Positions 24,026 to 32,220 of a stretch of 32,243 bases of DNA are shown piece after piece; the first letter of the stretch is position 1; each line of letters starts with the position of its first letter. A model generated the notes under the pieces. That model did not search any database. It had not been told where the DNA came from and saw only the letters and a program-made list of their open reading frames with translations. The DNA comes from Planctomicrobium piriforme. Lineage in GTDB: Bacteria; Planctomycetota; Planctomycetia; Planctomycetales; Planctomycetaceae. The stretch covers positions 1-32,243 of the forward strand of contig CAMATH010000098.1 of assembly GCA_945860955.1 (NCBI GenBank), read 5' to 3'. Made by a program: the position numbers and the translations under genes.

Positions 24026-24226
24026 TCACTGGCCTGCGATCCACGCGTCAATCTCGGATTTGCGGTACCGCCATTCCCCCAGGCCGGGGATCTTGAACGC
24101 CGGGAGCTTTTTGTTTTTGACCATCGACCAGAGCGTGGTGCGGGAAATCTGCAGGTAGTTCATCACATCCTCGGAGGTCCAGAGACGTTCGTCTTCAGGG
24201 CCTGGGGAGGTGGGTTCGGGGGACAT
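24026..24226 (-). CDS. Small helix-turn-helix protein (excisionase/AlpA-like, HTH_17)
   Basis: The 66-aa protein carries one helix-turn-helix of the excisionase type: LWTSEDVMNYLQISRTTLWSMVKNKKLPAFK followed by WRYRKSEIDAWI. Proteins of this size act as DNA-bending excisionases in mobile elements, or as small transcription regulators; many free-standing copies occur in planctomycetes with no mobile element nearby. No integrase is in the window. It lies between the SPFH and FHA genes, so it could regulate this cluster. The ATG at 24224-24226 has no clear ribosome-binding site. Confidence 0.8.
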   Translation of the reverse strand: MSPEPTSPGPEDERLWTSEDVMNYLQISRTTLWSMVKNKKLPAFKIPGLGEWRYRKSEIDAWIAGQ

Positions 24227-24316
24227 GCGGGAGGTTCACAGGGGAAGGGGAAATGGTGTTGGGACGCAGTGGGCATCAGATCGGAAAGTTGTCGTTCACG
24301 TCAAATCGACACCCAC

Positions 24317-24572
24317 GACCCCATCCGGCTTGTCCGGATGGTGAAGCAGATCGGTGGCTAGAAAAAGCGGGATCTTGATCGGGACCCCATCCACCTCGTG
24401 TGGATTGGTGAACAAGATCTTCGCTCTGTCGGACACGCAGCGGTTGAACGAGTGAATCGACAAATTCGCGTTCAGTGTGACGATTACGGTTTTCAAATTG
24501 TGATTGACGGCAGTCAGATTCAATTGACAGAGCGAGGATCTGATTCACCATCCGGGCGAGCCGGATGGGGTC
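24317..24572. repeat. Cassette of three related hairpins bounded by 36-bp inverted repeats
   Basis: The outer arms 24317-24352 and 24537-24572 are inverted repeats (33 of 36 matching). Each holds a perfect 8-bp stem CCATCCGG/CCGGATGG with a 5-base loop (24321-24341 and 24548-24568). A third, related unit lies inside in the same direction as the left arm (24383-24419; stem ATCCAC/GTGGAT). The 117 bp between the last two units are less GC-rich than the surroundings and hold only a TTG-started 75-codon frame that I do not accept as a gene. The rest of 24227-24655 holds no other feature that I can name. Confidence 0.75.
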
Positions 24573-24655
24573 TTTCTGGCAAATGACGCAGCAATACATG
24601 CTTGTCGGGGTTAGGGGACGGACGCAGGGGGCTGACGCCGCCCCGCTCGCCTGGG

Positions 24656-26407
24656 TTAGCCGCCGAGGCCGCAGCGCGGGCAGAAGCGATGGCTGGGCAG
24701 AATGACTGTGCCGCACTGGGGGCAATGTTCGACGGCCGGTGCCGGTTTTGGGGTCGCGGGGGGGCTTCCCGCTGTCACCTTGGTTTTTTCCAGGTCGGCC
24801 AGGATCGCCGCGTTGGTTGGATTCACCGCCGCGATCAGTTGTTCGGGAGTCAGGACGGCGTGGGCTTGAAGATGCGTGGTCGACTGCGCGCCGCGTTTCA
24901 ATTCATGTTCGCGTTCGGATTGCAACGCCCGCTCCTTTCGCGCGGCTTCGCGGTCCGCCAATTCCTGCTCCAGCCGCAACTCTTCCTGGTGACGGCGGGC
25001 GTTCCAGTCCGCCCCGTCCCGCAGTCGCTTCTCTTCGGCGTCGCGTCGCGCATTGTCCAGCTCCAGGTCAATGAGGCCAATCTGCCGGCGCTTTTCGGCG
25101 TCGCTGAGATCGGCATTCCCCAGAATGCCACGCACCTTCGCGTCGTGTTCCGACTGCGCCAACCCCTCTTCCCGTCGCAACTCCCCTTCCAACCGGGTGG
25201 TCGCGCGGCGATGCTCCAGTTCGTCAATCTCCGCCTTTCGCCGGGCGGTGCTTTCCCGGGCCTGGCGTTCGAGAGTGACCCGCGACTGCGCCCCGGCCAC
25301 CCCCGCCCCTCGCTCGACCAGTTCCAACTGCCGAGCGAGCGACTTGAGTTCCCGCTGGTGCGCCAATTCGGCCCGCAGCTCGTCGAGATCGTACTGCTGG
25401 TCGAGATCGATCTTCTTCAACAGGTGGTCCCGCTGGCTGGTGCGGTCTGCCGCTTTGCCGCGCAGCGTCGCCGCCAGTTCCGCGTGATCGGCCTCGGCGA
25501 CCAGCCCTTCCGCCTCCAGTTGCCGCAAGAACGCCTTGCGCGCCTCTTCGGTTCGCAAGGTGTCGAAGTTGTCGGCTTGAATCGTCAGTCGCCGTTGCGC
25601 TCGCAACGCGATCCGTCGGCGCAAGACCGCCTGCTTGGATGTCTGATGATCGAGTTCGACTTCGTCGTCCAGAATCTCCAGCTCGCCCCGCGTTTCCCGT
25701 TGCTGGATCTGGGCGTGCATCTGGTCGACCGCCAGTTGGGCGGCCGCCGCATCGAGTGCCATACCTTCGCGGGAGAGCCAGATCTGTCCCACCCGGCGTT
25801 GCTGTTCGTCGTATTGCGGTTGGGCGATCGAGACCGTTTGGACCCGCTCAAACCGCATTCCGTACGGCTCCAGCAGAGGCCGCAATGTTTGGCCAATCAC
25901 CGCGTCCAGGTTCCGGCGTCCCTCCACGACGGTGAGATCCTTCAGACTCAGCCGGCCGACCGACTCGGCGACCGCCTGTTCGACGATGGGGCGAAACCAC
26001 TCGGTCAACTCGGCACGGGTGAGAACATCACGGTCTTTGAGCAGCGCGGGGAGGAACCGCACAGGGTCATCGATCGCCAGAGTCGGCGTGAGCGTGACTT
26101 CGACCGACAGCCGTTCCGAGGTCTCGACTTGCAGTGTGGGAAACTCCAGCGTGACCGGCTCGTCGTGCAGCAACACAACGGTCACCTGTTTGCGATTCCA
26201 GAACGCCAGCTTTTCGCAAAACGTTTCGAGCGTGTAGCGCCCCGGGCCGATCACGCCGATGTAGCGACCGTTTTCAATGGTTACCGCACGCGTTCCCGGC
26301 TCAATGGTCAGCGACTTCTGGAAGAAACCGGAGAGTTCCGGCATTTCGAATCGATGGGCGATGTCGCTGGGGCTGGCTCGCCAGGTGTTGTTTGTCAGTT
26401 CGGTCAT
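24656..26407 (-). CDS. SPFH/band-7-like protein with long coiled coil and C-terminal zinc ribbon
   Basis: The 583-aa protein (from ATG 26405-26407) has an N-terminal SPFH-like domain (about 25-200): KSLTIEPGTRAVTIENGRYIGVIGPGRYTL, then SVEVTLTPTLAIDDPVRF and a helical LTRAELTEWFRPIVEQAVAES. Next is a very long charged helical region (about 200-530; rich in E, R, L, A, Q) expected to form coiled coils, and a final zinc ribbon C-PQ-C-x10-C-PR-C (about 562-579). There is no N-terminal membrane anchor, unlike flotillin. SPFH proteins build ring or cage assemblies, often at membranes. In this cluster it may be the scaffold on which the FHA protein and kinases act. The in-frame extension to 26512 is hairpin-repeat DNA, so I reject it. 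Confidence 0.85.
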   Translation of the reverse strand: MTELTNNTWRASPSDIAHRFEMPELSGFFQKSLTIEPGTRAVTIENGRYIGVIGPGRYTLETFCEKLAFWNRKQVTVVLLHDEPVTLEFPTLQVETSERLSVEVTLTPTLAIDDPVRFLPALLKDRDVLTRAELTEWFRPIVEQAVAESVGRLSLKDLTVVEGRRNLDAVIGQTLRPLLEPYGMRFERVQTVSIAQPQYDEQQRRVGQIWLSREGMALDAAAAQLAVDQMHAQIQQRETRGELEILDDEVELDHQTSKQAVLRRRIALRAQRRLTIQADNFDTLRTEEARKAFLRQLEAEGLVAEADHAELAATLRGKAADRTSQRDHLLKKIDLDQQYDLDELRAELAHQRELKSLARQLELVERGAGVAGAQSRVTLERQARESTARRKAEIDELEHRRATTRLEGELRREEGLAQSEHDAKVRGILGNADLSDAEKRRQIGLIDLELDNARRDAEEKRLRDGADWNARRHQEELRLEQELADREAARKERALQSEREHELKRGAQSTTHLQAHAVLTPEQLIAAVNPTNAAILADLEKTKVTAGSPPATPKPAPAVEHCPQCGTVILPSHRFCPRCGLGG

Positions 26408-26416
26408 GGTTTGGAA

Positions 26417-26437
26417 GGATGAAGGGTGAAGGATGAG
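26417..26437. repeat. Short heptad repeat upstream of SPFH gene
   Basis: Three units (GGATGAA, GGGTGAA, GGATGAG) of the same 7-bp repeat that lies before the kinase start at 18639-18701, here ending 9 bases before the ATG at 26407. Confidence 0.65.
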
Positions 26438-26447
26438 AACATCCCCT

Positions 26448-26579
26448 CGTTCCCAAGCTCTGCTTGGGAACGCATCGTCCGAAGCTCTGCTTCGTAAGGG
26501 CAGTGGCGGCACCGCTCAATTGTTTGCCGCCCGAAGCAGAGCTTCGGAAGGGGGCGTTCCCAAGGAGACCTTGGGAACG
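26448..26579. repeat. Array of four perfect hairpins with three-base loops
   Basis: Stem-loops: CGTTCCCAAGC with TCT loop (26448-26472), CGAAGC with TCT loop (26480-26494), CCGAAGC with AGA loop (26531-26547) and CGTTCCCAAGG with AGA loop (26555-26579). All stems are perfect (11, 6, 7 and 11 bp). The array is roughly mirror-symmetrical and fills most of the gap between the SPFH gene and the hypothetical gene upstream of it. Confidence 0.85.
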
Positions 26580-26612
26580 AGATCGGAAGGGGCTTGGAGT
26601 AAGACTCCACGG

Positions 26613-27632
26613 TCACCTGGACCCCGGCCGCAAGTCTCGACGATCTTTCAGATGCTGAATCAATCGCGACAGCGCAGCACGGCATTCTCCCATTCCTGTC
26701 GACCAGGCGGCTGACCCTGGATTCTGTGTGAACAGTCGATTGACATGGCTGGTCAACTCGGTCGAGGCGGCGGCCGCCTGATCGAGGGTGCGGAGCAGGT
26801 TGCGGGTGGTGTGGTTACTGAGCCGCAGGCTGCGGGTGTCGGCCACCAGCGGCGGAACATTGGCGAGGAGTTGGGAGGCTGATCGCAACTCATCTCCGAG
26901 GGAGCGAATGTCGCGGAGCGCGACCAACTGAGTCAGTCTGTCGGCGGCGTGGTCACAGGCGAGCCGGGTGCGGTGAGTCTGCCGGGTGATGTACTCGCGG
27001 TTGCGGGAATCCAACTCAGAGGGGGACAACAGCCACCATTGTGTCGGAGGTTTGGTCAAGGCAACGGAAACCGCGGGAGGTGCGTCATCTGGCGTGGCGA
27101 CTTCGTCATTGAGCCGATGGGCGACCCGTTCGCCGACACGGACGTCGTCGGGGGTGATGCCGGCCCGGGCCAGTGCCTGTTCGGTCAGCTCGACCACACT
27201 CTGAGCGGCCCGCCCGGGGGGAACGGTGCGGTCGAGGACACCCTGCTGCAATCGCCGCAGCTCGGCGAGGGAAGACGAGTCGAACACCGCTCCCGCTTCT
27301 TCGAGCGCCTTGAACAGCGCGGCCCAATCTGCAGGGGATTTCAGTCCTTTTTCGAGCAGCTCGGCGAGCGCTTTCGATTGGGGATTGGGGTCGGACTCGG
27401 TACCACGGGAAGAAGCGGGGGTGGTTTCCCCGTGTGGAACTGCAGGCGGTTCGCCGGCGGCATTCGGCGAACCAGAAGCGGGCGATTCGGTCAGACGCGA
27501 CTTGGGCGACCAAAGGGAAATCAACCGAAAAACCAGACCGACGCCGTATTGGATCATGGAATCAAAGAACCCGGAAGTCGCCCCTTTGGCGATCGGGTCG
27601 AGAAAGTCAAATTGATTGATTTGATCGAGCAT
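26613..27632 (-). CDS. Hypothetical helical protein, first gene of the kinase/FHA/SPFH block
   Basis: The 339-aa protein is not recognised. The N-terminus has an amphipathic/hydrophobic stretch (about 21-41; FFDSMIQYGVGLVFRLISLW) that may attach to a membrane. A Pro/Ser/Gly-rich linker (about 44-84) and a largely helical remainder rich in Leu, Ala and Arg follow (for example ALAELLEKGLKSPADWAALFKALEEAG). The ATG at 27630-27632 has an AGAGG site 8 bases upstream, a better start signal than most neighbours. It shares orientation with the SPFH, FHA and kinase-FGE genes and sits at their upstream end, so it may belong to the same pathway. Function unknown. Confidence 0.75.
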   Translation of the reverse strand: MLDQINQFDFLDPIAKGATSGFFDSMIQYGVGLVFRLISLWSPKSRLTESPASGSPNAAGEPPAVPHGETTPASSRGTESDPNPQSKALAELLEKGLKSPADWAALFKALEEAGAVFDSSSLAELRRLQQGVLDRTVPPGRAAQSVVELTEQALARAGITPDDVRVGERVAHRLNDEVATPDDAPPAVSVALTKPPTQWWLLSPSELDSRNREYITRQTHRTRLACDHAADRLTQLVALRDIRSLGDELRSASQLLANVPPLVADTRSLRLSNHTTRNLLRTLDQAAAASTELTSHVNRLFTQNPGSAAWSTGMGECRAALSRLIQHLKDRRDLRPGSR

Positions 27633-28320
27633 AGCGCAGGCCTCTTTGGGGAAGGGAACTCGAAGGACGACACACCCAAAACGGAAAACGGTTCGCAGAG
27701 GATCAAAAACTGCGTTATGATTTCATTTGAACGTATTTTAACACGTGAGAACAACAGAATCAACCCAGGCCGATGAAGTGTGAACAACGTAGCCGTCTTT
27801 CTCTGAAAGACTGGCCCATTGTGCGTCCACCGTCCAAACAACGCACTGGGGGCTGCCCCAAGACTCACGAAGAAGCACCCCGAGGATTCGGGTGATGACA
27901 TCATTTACGTACCGGGATTCAAGGGATTCGACGAGGGGTGACGCGGAATTTCGAGAGTCCCGGCGAAGAGGCGAAGCCCCGACGACGGCCCATTCTTTTC
28001 ACGACGGACGGCTCGACTGGGAGGTTGCGCCAGTCCGGAGTGCGTCCAGTGACGAAGAACGCACATCGGGCCGTGCATTTGGAAAATGCGGGCTACGTTC
28101 TCCGAAAGACTGCCAACGCTGCGGTGACGACGTCAAACCAGCGCCATGGGACGTCGGTCGGGGATCACGCCGAATGTGATATCAAAAAACTCAGGTTGAC
28201 TTTGAAAATCCGCAGAGTACAGTGGCCAATGTCCGGCGTTCCGTGTTCGGTTGCAGAGCCTTCCGAAGGGACGCAAGACGCGGACCACCGGTCGTCCATC
28301 ACCAACCAAGGAGGTGTAGA
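27633..28320. other. Divergent intergenic region; promoter area but no convincing gene
   Basis: These 688 bases separate the minus-strand block from the plus-strand BON-like gene. The region must hold the promoter for the block; a T/A-rich stretch near 27717-27745 (ATTTTAACACG) is a possible site but has no clear boxes. A candidate plus-strand promoter is at 28196-28223. The open frames here show no recognisable family. Confidence 0.5.
28196..28223 (+). promoter_or_regulatory. Candidate promoter for the BON-like gene
   Basis: TTGACT (28196-28201) and TACAGT (28218-28223) with a 16-base spacer. The -35 box matches at five of six positions, the -10 at four. It would give a leader of about 90 bases. 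Confidence 0.4.
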
Positions 28321-28551
28321 ATGGATTCGAGCATGTCCACCATGGCAGTCGACGCGCTGGCAGAGCGCGTGGAGGGAATGATCCTCGAGCGCTCGAACGG
28401 TGCGGTCCGAAACCTCAAAGTGATTCCGCTCCCCGGTGAGGTTGTTCTGACTGGGACATCAAGCTCCTACTACGGCAAACAACTTGCGACACAAGCGGCT
28501 CTCGACGCGTGTGGCAGTTTGCTGGTCACGAATGATATCGAAGTGCGTTAG
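28321..28551 (+). CDS. Small BON-domain-like protein
   Basis: The 76-aa protein is preceded by one of the strongest ribosome-binding sites in the window (AAGGAGGTG, 5 bases before the ATG), which fixes the start; a longer frame from 28222 is rejected for this reason. After a short N-terminus, NLKVIPLPGEVVLTGTSSSYYGKQLATQAAL fits the alpha-beta pattern of a BON domain, a small module thought to bind phospholipids or mediate contacts at membranes. There is no signal peptide. It has no same-strand neighbour nearby, so it is probably expressed alone, and the strong site suggests high translation. Confidence 0.75.
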   Translation: MDSSMSTMAVDALAERVEGMILERSNGAVRNLKVIPLPGEVVLTGTSSSYYGKQLATQAALDACGSLLVTNDIEVR

Positions 28552-28603
28552 TTGGCCGCGTGAGGGCGAATTGACTGCCGATGGTCGCTTGCCGTGGCAC
28601 TCA

Positions 28604-30163
28604 TCAGGGGTTGTCACGGCCGATTGACTTTATTGGTGCGCCAACGGTATCGGCGGGTTGATTCGACACCACGGTCACTTGTGTCCTCTCGGCCGAAGTC
28701 CCTCGAATGACAACCCGCCACAAACTTCCGCTGCGGTCGACTCCCATTCGCACCGCCCGGGTCGTTGTTCCTTGGAGTGACATCTCAACGCTTTCGTCCT
28801 CGACCTTCCAGACAACAGGATCGACAAACGGTCGGTTTTCAACATCTGACCGCGCGAGTGGCCCCTGGTTCCCGGGCTGAATGTCGGTGTGGCCGCAGTA
28901 CACGTTGATCGACCAGTCGCGAAACAACTCGGCGAATGACACACCGGTGGCCTGTTCGATTTGCGGAATCCCACGCGAGTCTCCCGTGACAAGTTTCCGC
29001 AGCACATCCGTGCCAAACCGCCGACACAGATAATCCATGAACAACGCGGTCGCTCCCCGACTTCCTGGATCGCGCCAGCCTGTCCGTCCATTCGAAGCCG
29101 GGACCACCAGCGGCGAGCGATGGGGGTCTGTGCGAAAGGCCTTTAGCCTATCGGCGAGATTCGACCAGTCGGAGGTGGCCCGCACTTCGACCGCATGGGC
29201 CAATCCTTCGTCGATCCATTCTTCGTCGCGAACTCGTCCGCTCGATCGGTGTCGCAGACTGAAAGCCGCCAAATGCGACACTTCGTGAGTGAGCACGACG
29301 TCCAGCCCCAGGTCGCTGATCCGGGCGGAGTTGACGTAGATGATGTCGGCGTGATTACTCGTGGGCAGTTCATCCTGCGCAAGAAAGTCGTGGCTGCGAA
29401 CAAACGCCCGCAAGGGAGTTGACCCGCACGGAATCGTTTCCAGCAGGGGGGTGATCAAAACCGTGAGCCGGCCGTCGCCATCAAGATCGTCCACCTCACC
29501 GAGGAGCCGTTCCACATCGGGCAGGACGCGGTGTTGCAGGTCTTGGGCAACACTCTCGACACTCGCTTTGGGTAACGCATCTTCAGGGATCCGCGGGTCG
29601 CAGTAGACAGCCACACGTTCATTCGCGACACGCAAGCGTGCAATGACATATTCCCCGGGTTCCTGCGCCATCGACGGGAGTCCCGGCGTGGGAACCCAAA
29701 ACCGTCGTTCTTGTGGAGGAGTCGTGTCGCCGTCTGCGCGTCCAGCCCGATATCCTGTTGTGTGCCGATCGCGGCCGGGAGATTCGAGGAATCGATTCAA
29801 CGCACAACCCGCCACATCCGCCGCAATTCGATAACGGACGATTGCAGGACTGGCGTTCCGTGGCTGTGGACGGTCTCGGACGGGATCCACCACACGTGTC
29901 GTCCTCAGTGCGAAAGTCGTCACTTCGGTGGCGGGAGCAATGGATCCGAATACCAGCGTCGCTTCGCCACCGGCCCGAAAATCAACGAAAAACTCGATCT
30001 CCTCGCCAATTGTTTTTGACGGGAATTCGGAGTGAGATGCGTGGGGTGAAATGTCGCCCAACGCACGCGGCGGACGATTCGCCGAATTCGCACCCCGCCC
30101 CCACACGACGCCCGCCGACAGCAACGCGAGCAGGAATAGTGTGATGAAGGCCCGCGGCGTCAT
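28604..30163 (-). CDS. Secreted HExxH metallopeptidase (M30/hyicolysin-like)
   Basis: The 519-aa protein opens with a signal peptide (about 1-25; TLFLLALLSAGVVWG). The zinc motif HEVSH (293-297) is followed by EEWIDEGLAHAVE, whose E319 is a plausible third ligand, as in gluzincins. Upstream, DDLDGDGRLTVLITPL (about 225-240) and ADIIYVNS match the hyicolysin (M30) pattern. The C-terminal part (about 415-510) looks like a beta-rich accessory domain. It is probably exported and acts on extracellular or periplasmic protein. The ATG at 30161-30163 gives the signal peptide directly. It is transcribed away from the alkaline phosphatase gene. The substrate is unknown. Confidence 0.85.
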   Translation of the reverse strand: MTPRAFITLFLLALLSAGVVWGRGANSANRPPRALGDISPHASHSEFPSKTIGEEIEFFVDFRAGGEATLVFGSIAPATEVTTFALRTTRVVDPVRDRPQPRNASPAIVRYRIAADVAGCALNRFLESPGRDRHTTGYRAGRADGDTTPPQERRFWVPTPGLPSMAQEPGEYVIARLRVANERVAVYCDPRIPEDALPKASVESVAQDLQHRVLPDVERLLGEVDDLDGDGRLTVLITPLLETIPCGSTPLRAFVRSHDFLAQDELPTSNHADIIYVNSARISDLGLDVVLTHEVSHLAAFSLRHRSSGRVRDEEWIDEGLAHAVEVRATSDWSNLADRLKAFRTDPHRSPLVVPASNGRTGWRDPGSRGATALFMDYLCRRFGTDVLRKLVTGDSRGIPQIEQATGVSFAELFRDWSINVYCGHTDIQPGNQGPLARSDVENRPFVDPVVWKVEDESVEMSLQGTTTRAVRMGVDRSGSLWRVVIRGTSAERTQVTVVSNQPADTVGAPIKSIGRDNP

Positions 30164-30362
30164 GGAACGGTTCCCAGATATTCAACGGTGCGCGAGACCC
30201 GACGGAATCCTTATCGGCGAATTGCCGCCGTTAAATTCACCCCAATCGATTTCATCGGTCCTTCATTCCAATTTCACCTGCGTGAGCGACAGGTGTCCGG
30301 ATGAATCGTGAATTCGCCCGCTGGAAGCTATACTCCGACACTGAAATCAAGACAAAGTTGCC

Positions 30363-30385
30363 GAGCCGCGCCGGTTAGGAAGCGA
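30363..30385 (+). repeat. 23-bp dispersed repeat, copy with 3 mismatches
   Basis: Degenerate copy of the motif at 32221-32243, in the divergent gap (30164-30460) between the metallopeptidase and alkaline phosphatase genes. No clear promoter boxes were found elsewhere in that gap. Confidence 0.5.
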
Positions 30386-30460
30386 CACTTCGCTTTCGGT
30401 CGTGCGGAGTCGAGTCAACGATTTCAGCCCCTTCCCTCATCCCCCCGCTCATCCCCCCTC

Positions 30461-32146
30461 ATGAAACACCAATTTGCCTGCGCAGTTTGGGCCACCCTGC
30501 TGGTTTCCACGATTCCGGTCGCGTCGGGGGCCGATCCGTTGAAGGAGCTTCAACTGTCGGCGGCCACCAGTGGACAGTCGCCCGCCGCCCATTGGGGGCC
30601 AAATCCCGCGAAGTACATCTCCTGGAGTTCCCATTCGCTCCGGCTGACTCCTGTCTATACGTTTGGTACGGCGGGCATGCCCGGGGGTGTGGACCTCAAC
30701 CAGTATCAAGGGGAACACAGCGTCTATCGAAATACGGCCGACGTCATCCGCCTCTACGAACGTCTCCCCTCGAACACGATCAACGCGACCGCCACGTATC
30801 TCGACCAGACAAACCTCGCCGCGATCCAGCGGGCGGCGATTCGCGCCGGCAAGAAAAACGTGATTCTGTTCGTGTTCGATGGCATGGACTGGCAAACCAC
30901 CCGGGCGGCGGCGATCTATCGCAAGGGGGAAGTCGCCTACTCGGAGGGCCGGGGAACCGGACTGCACTTCCTCGATTACACCGCCAACGGCACGACGCAG
31001 TTTGGCGCGATGGTCACCGCCCCGCACAACGACGGAACTCGCGTTGATGTCAACTTGCAACGTGTGATCAATCCGGGCGGAACACAACCCGGGGGCTACA
31101 ACACTGCGTCCGCCGGCGAGTTTCCGTGGAGTGTCGCGAAGGATCCCTGGTACATCATCGGCAAGGTGCCCAGTGACCAACCAGGGGAACATCCCTATCC
31201 CGATTCCGCCGCCACCGCCACGGCGATGTGTTCCGGGACCAAAACCTATAACGAAGCGATTAACGTCGATGCTCGGGGCGTGTTGCTGTCCACCGTGGCT
31301 CACGAGGCGCAGCACCTGGGCTACTCGATTGGCGTCGTGACCAGCGTTCCGGTCAGCCATGCGACCCCCGCGTGCGCTTATGCCCACAATGTCAGCCGCG
31401 ACGACTATCAGGACATCTGTCGCGATCTCCTGGGACGTCCATCAAAAACCCACCCCCGGGAACCGCTCCCGGGAGTCGACGTGTTGATTGGGGGCGGGTT
31501 CGGCGATCAGTTCAAACAAGACGATCTTGCCAAGCACCGCAAACAACAGGGAGAGAATTTTGAGCCGGGCAATCTTTGGCTGGCCGATTCGGACCTGTTC
31601 GCTTCTGCGGTGGAAAACGGCGGACGCTATGTAGTCGCCCAACGAACGGCCGGCGCAATCGGTCGTGAGGTTCTGCAAAAGGGGGTCGACCGCGCTGTGG
31701 CCGAGAATCGCCGACTATTTGGCTACTTTGGAGTGGGAGCCTACAGCGGCCACCTCCCGTTTCGGACGGCGGACGGCAACTACGACCCGGTTCGAGGAAA
31801 ATCCGAAAAGACGGAAAAATACGAGCCAGCCGACATCACCGAGAATCCCACCCTGGCTGACATGACGCGGGCGGCACTGGACGTTGTATCGCGGAATCCG
31901 AAAGGGTTCTGGCTGATGGTCGAATCAGGCGATGTGGACTGGGCGAACCACGACAACAACCTCGACAATTCGATCGGTGCCGTGATCAGCGGTGATCTGG
32001 CGGTGAAAGTCATCACCGACTGGGTCGAACTCAACAGTAACTGGAATGAGACGCTGTTGATCGTGACCGCCGACCATGGTCACTACCTGGTGCTGGATCG
32101 CCCGGAATTGTTGACGGGCAAAAATCCAGCCGCTGGCGGGGAGTGA
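30461..32146 (+). CDS. Secreted alkaline phosphatase
   Basis: The 561-aa protein has a signal peptide (about 1-23; ATLLVSTIPVASGA) and alkaline-phosphatase metal motifs: LFVFDGMDW (D140, D143), the nucleophile serine S249 in DSAATATAM, VSHATPA with H300, VESGDVDWANHDN and TADHGHY for the second zinc site. It hydrolyses phosphate monoesters outside the cytoplasm using two zinc ions and probably magnesium. An in-frame extension to 30308 contains repeat DNA and no homology, so the ATG at 30461, which opens the signal peptide, was chosen. It probably serves phosphate scavenging; no Pho-box was recognised upstream. Confidence 0.92.
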   Translation: MKHQFACAVWATLLVSTIPVASGADPLKELQLSAATSGQSPAAHWGPNPAKYISWSSHSLRLTPVYTFGTAGMPGGVDLNQYQGEHSVYRNTADVIRLYERLPSNTINATATYLDQTNLAAIQRAAIRAGKKNVILFVFDGMDWQTTRAAAIYRKGEVAYSEGRGTGLHFLDYTANGTTQFGAMVTAPHNDGTRVDVNLQRVINPGGTQPGGYNTASAGEFPWSVAKDPWYIIGKVPSDQPGEHPYPDSAATATAMCSGTKTYNEAINVDARGVLLSTVAHEAQHLGYSIGVVTSVPVSHATPACAYAHNVSRDDYQDICRDLLGRPSKTHPREPLPGVDVLIGGGFGDQFKQDDLAKHRKQQGENFEPGNLWLADSDLFASAVENGGRYVVAQRTAGAIGREVLQKGVDRAVAENRRLFGYFGVGAYSGHLPFRTADGNYDPVRGKSEKTEKYEPADITENPTLADMTRAALDVVSRNPKGFWLMVESGDVDWANHDNNLDNSIGAVISGDLAVKVITDWVELNSNWNETLLIVTADHGHYLVLDRPELLTGKNPAAGGE

Positions 32147-32220
32147 AGGCGTTCGGGACATGGCTCCCTCGATATCGGTTTACGGATGAACTCCGCGGCC
32201 GAATACGCGGTTTCCACACA

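Noticed and set aside
24296-24523. 75-codon minus-strand frame inside the hairpin cassette
   Set aside because: It needs a TTG start, has no ribosome-binding site, and its ends are the repeated hairpin units; more likely repeat DNA.
27938-28381. 147-codon plus-strand frame before the BON-like gene, with a faint response-regulator-like stretch (LENAGYVLRKTANAAVTTSN)
   Set aside because: The resemblance is short, no aspartate phosphorylation site is present, and it overlaps the strong ribosome-binding site and start of the BON-like gene.
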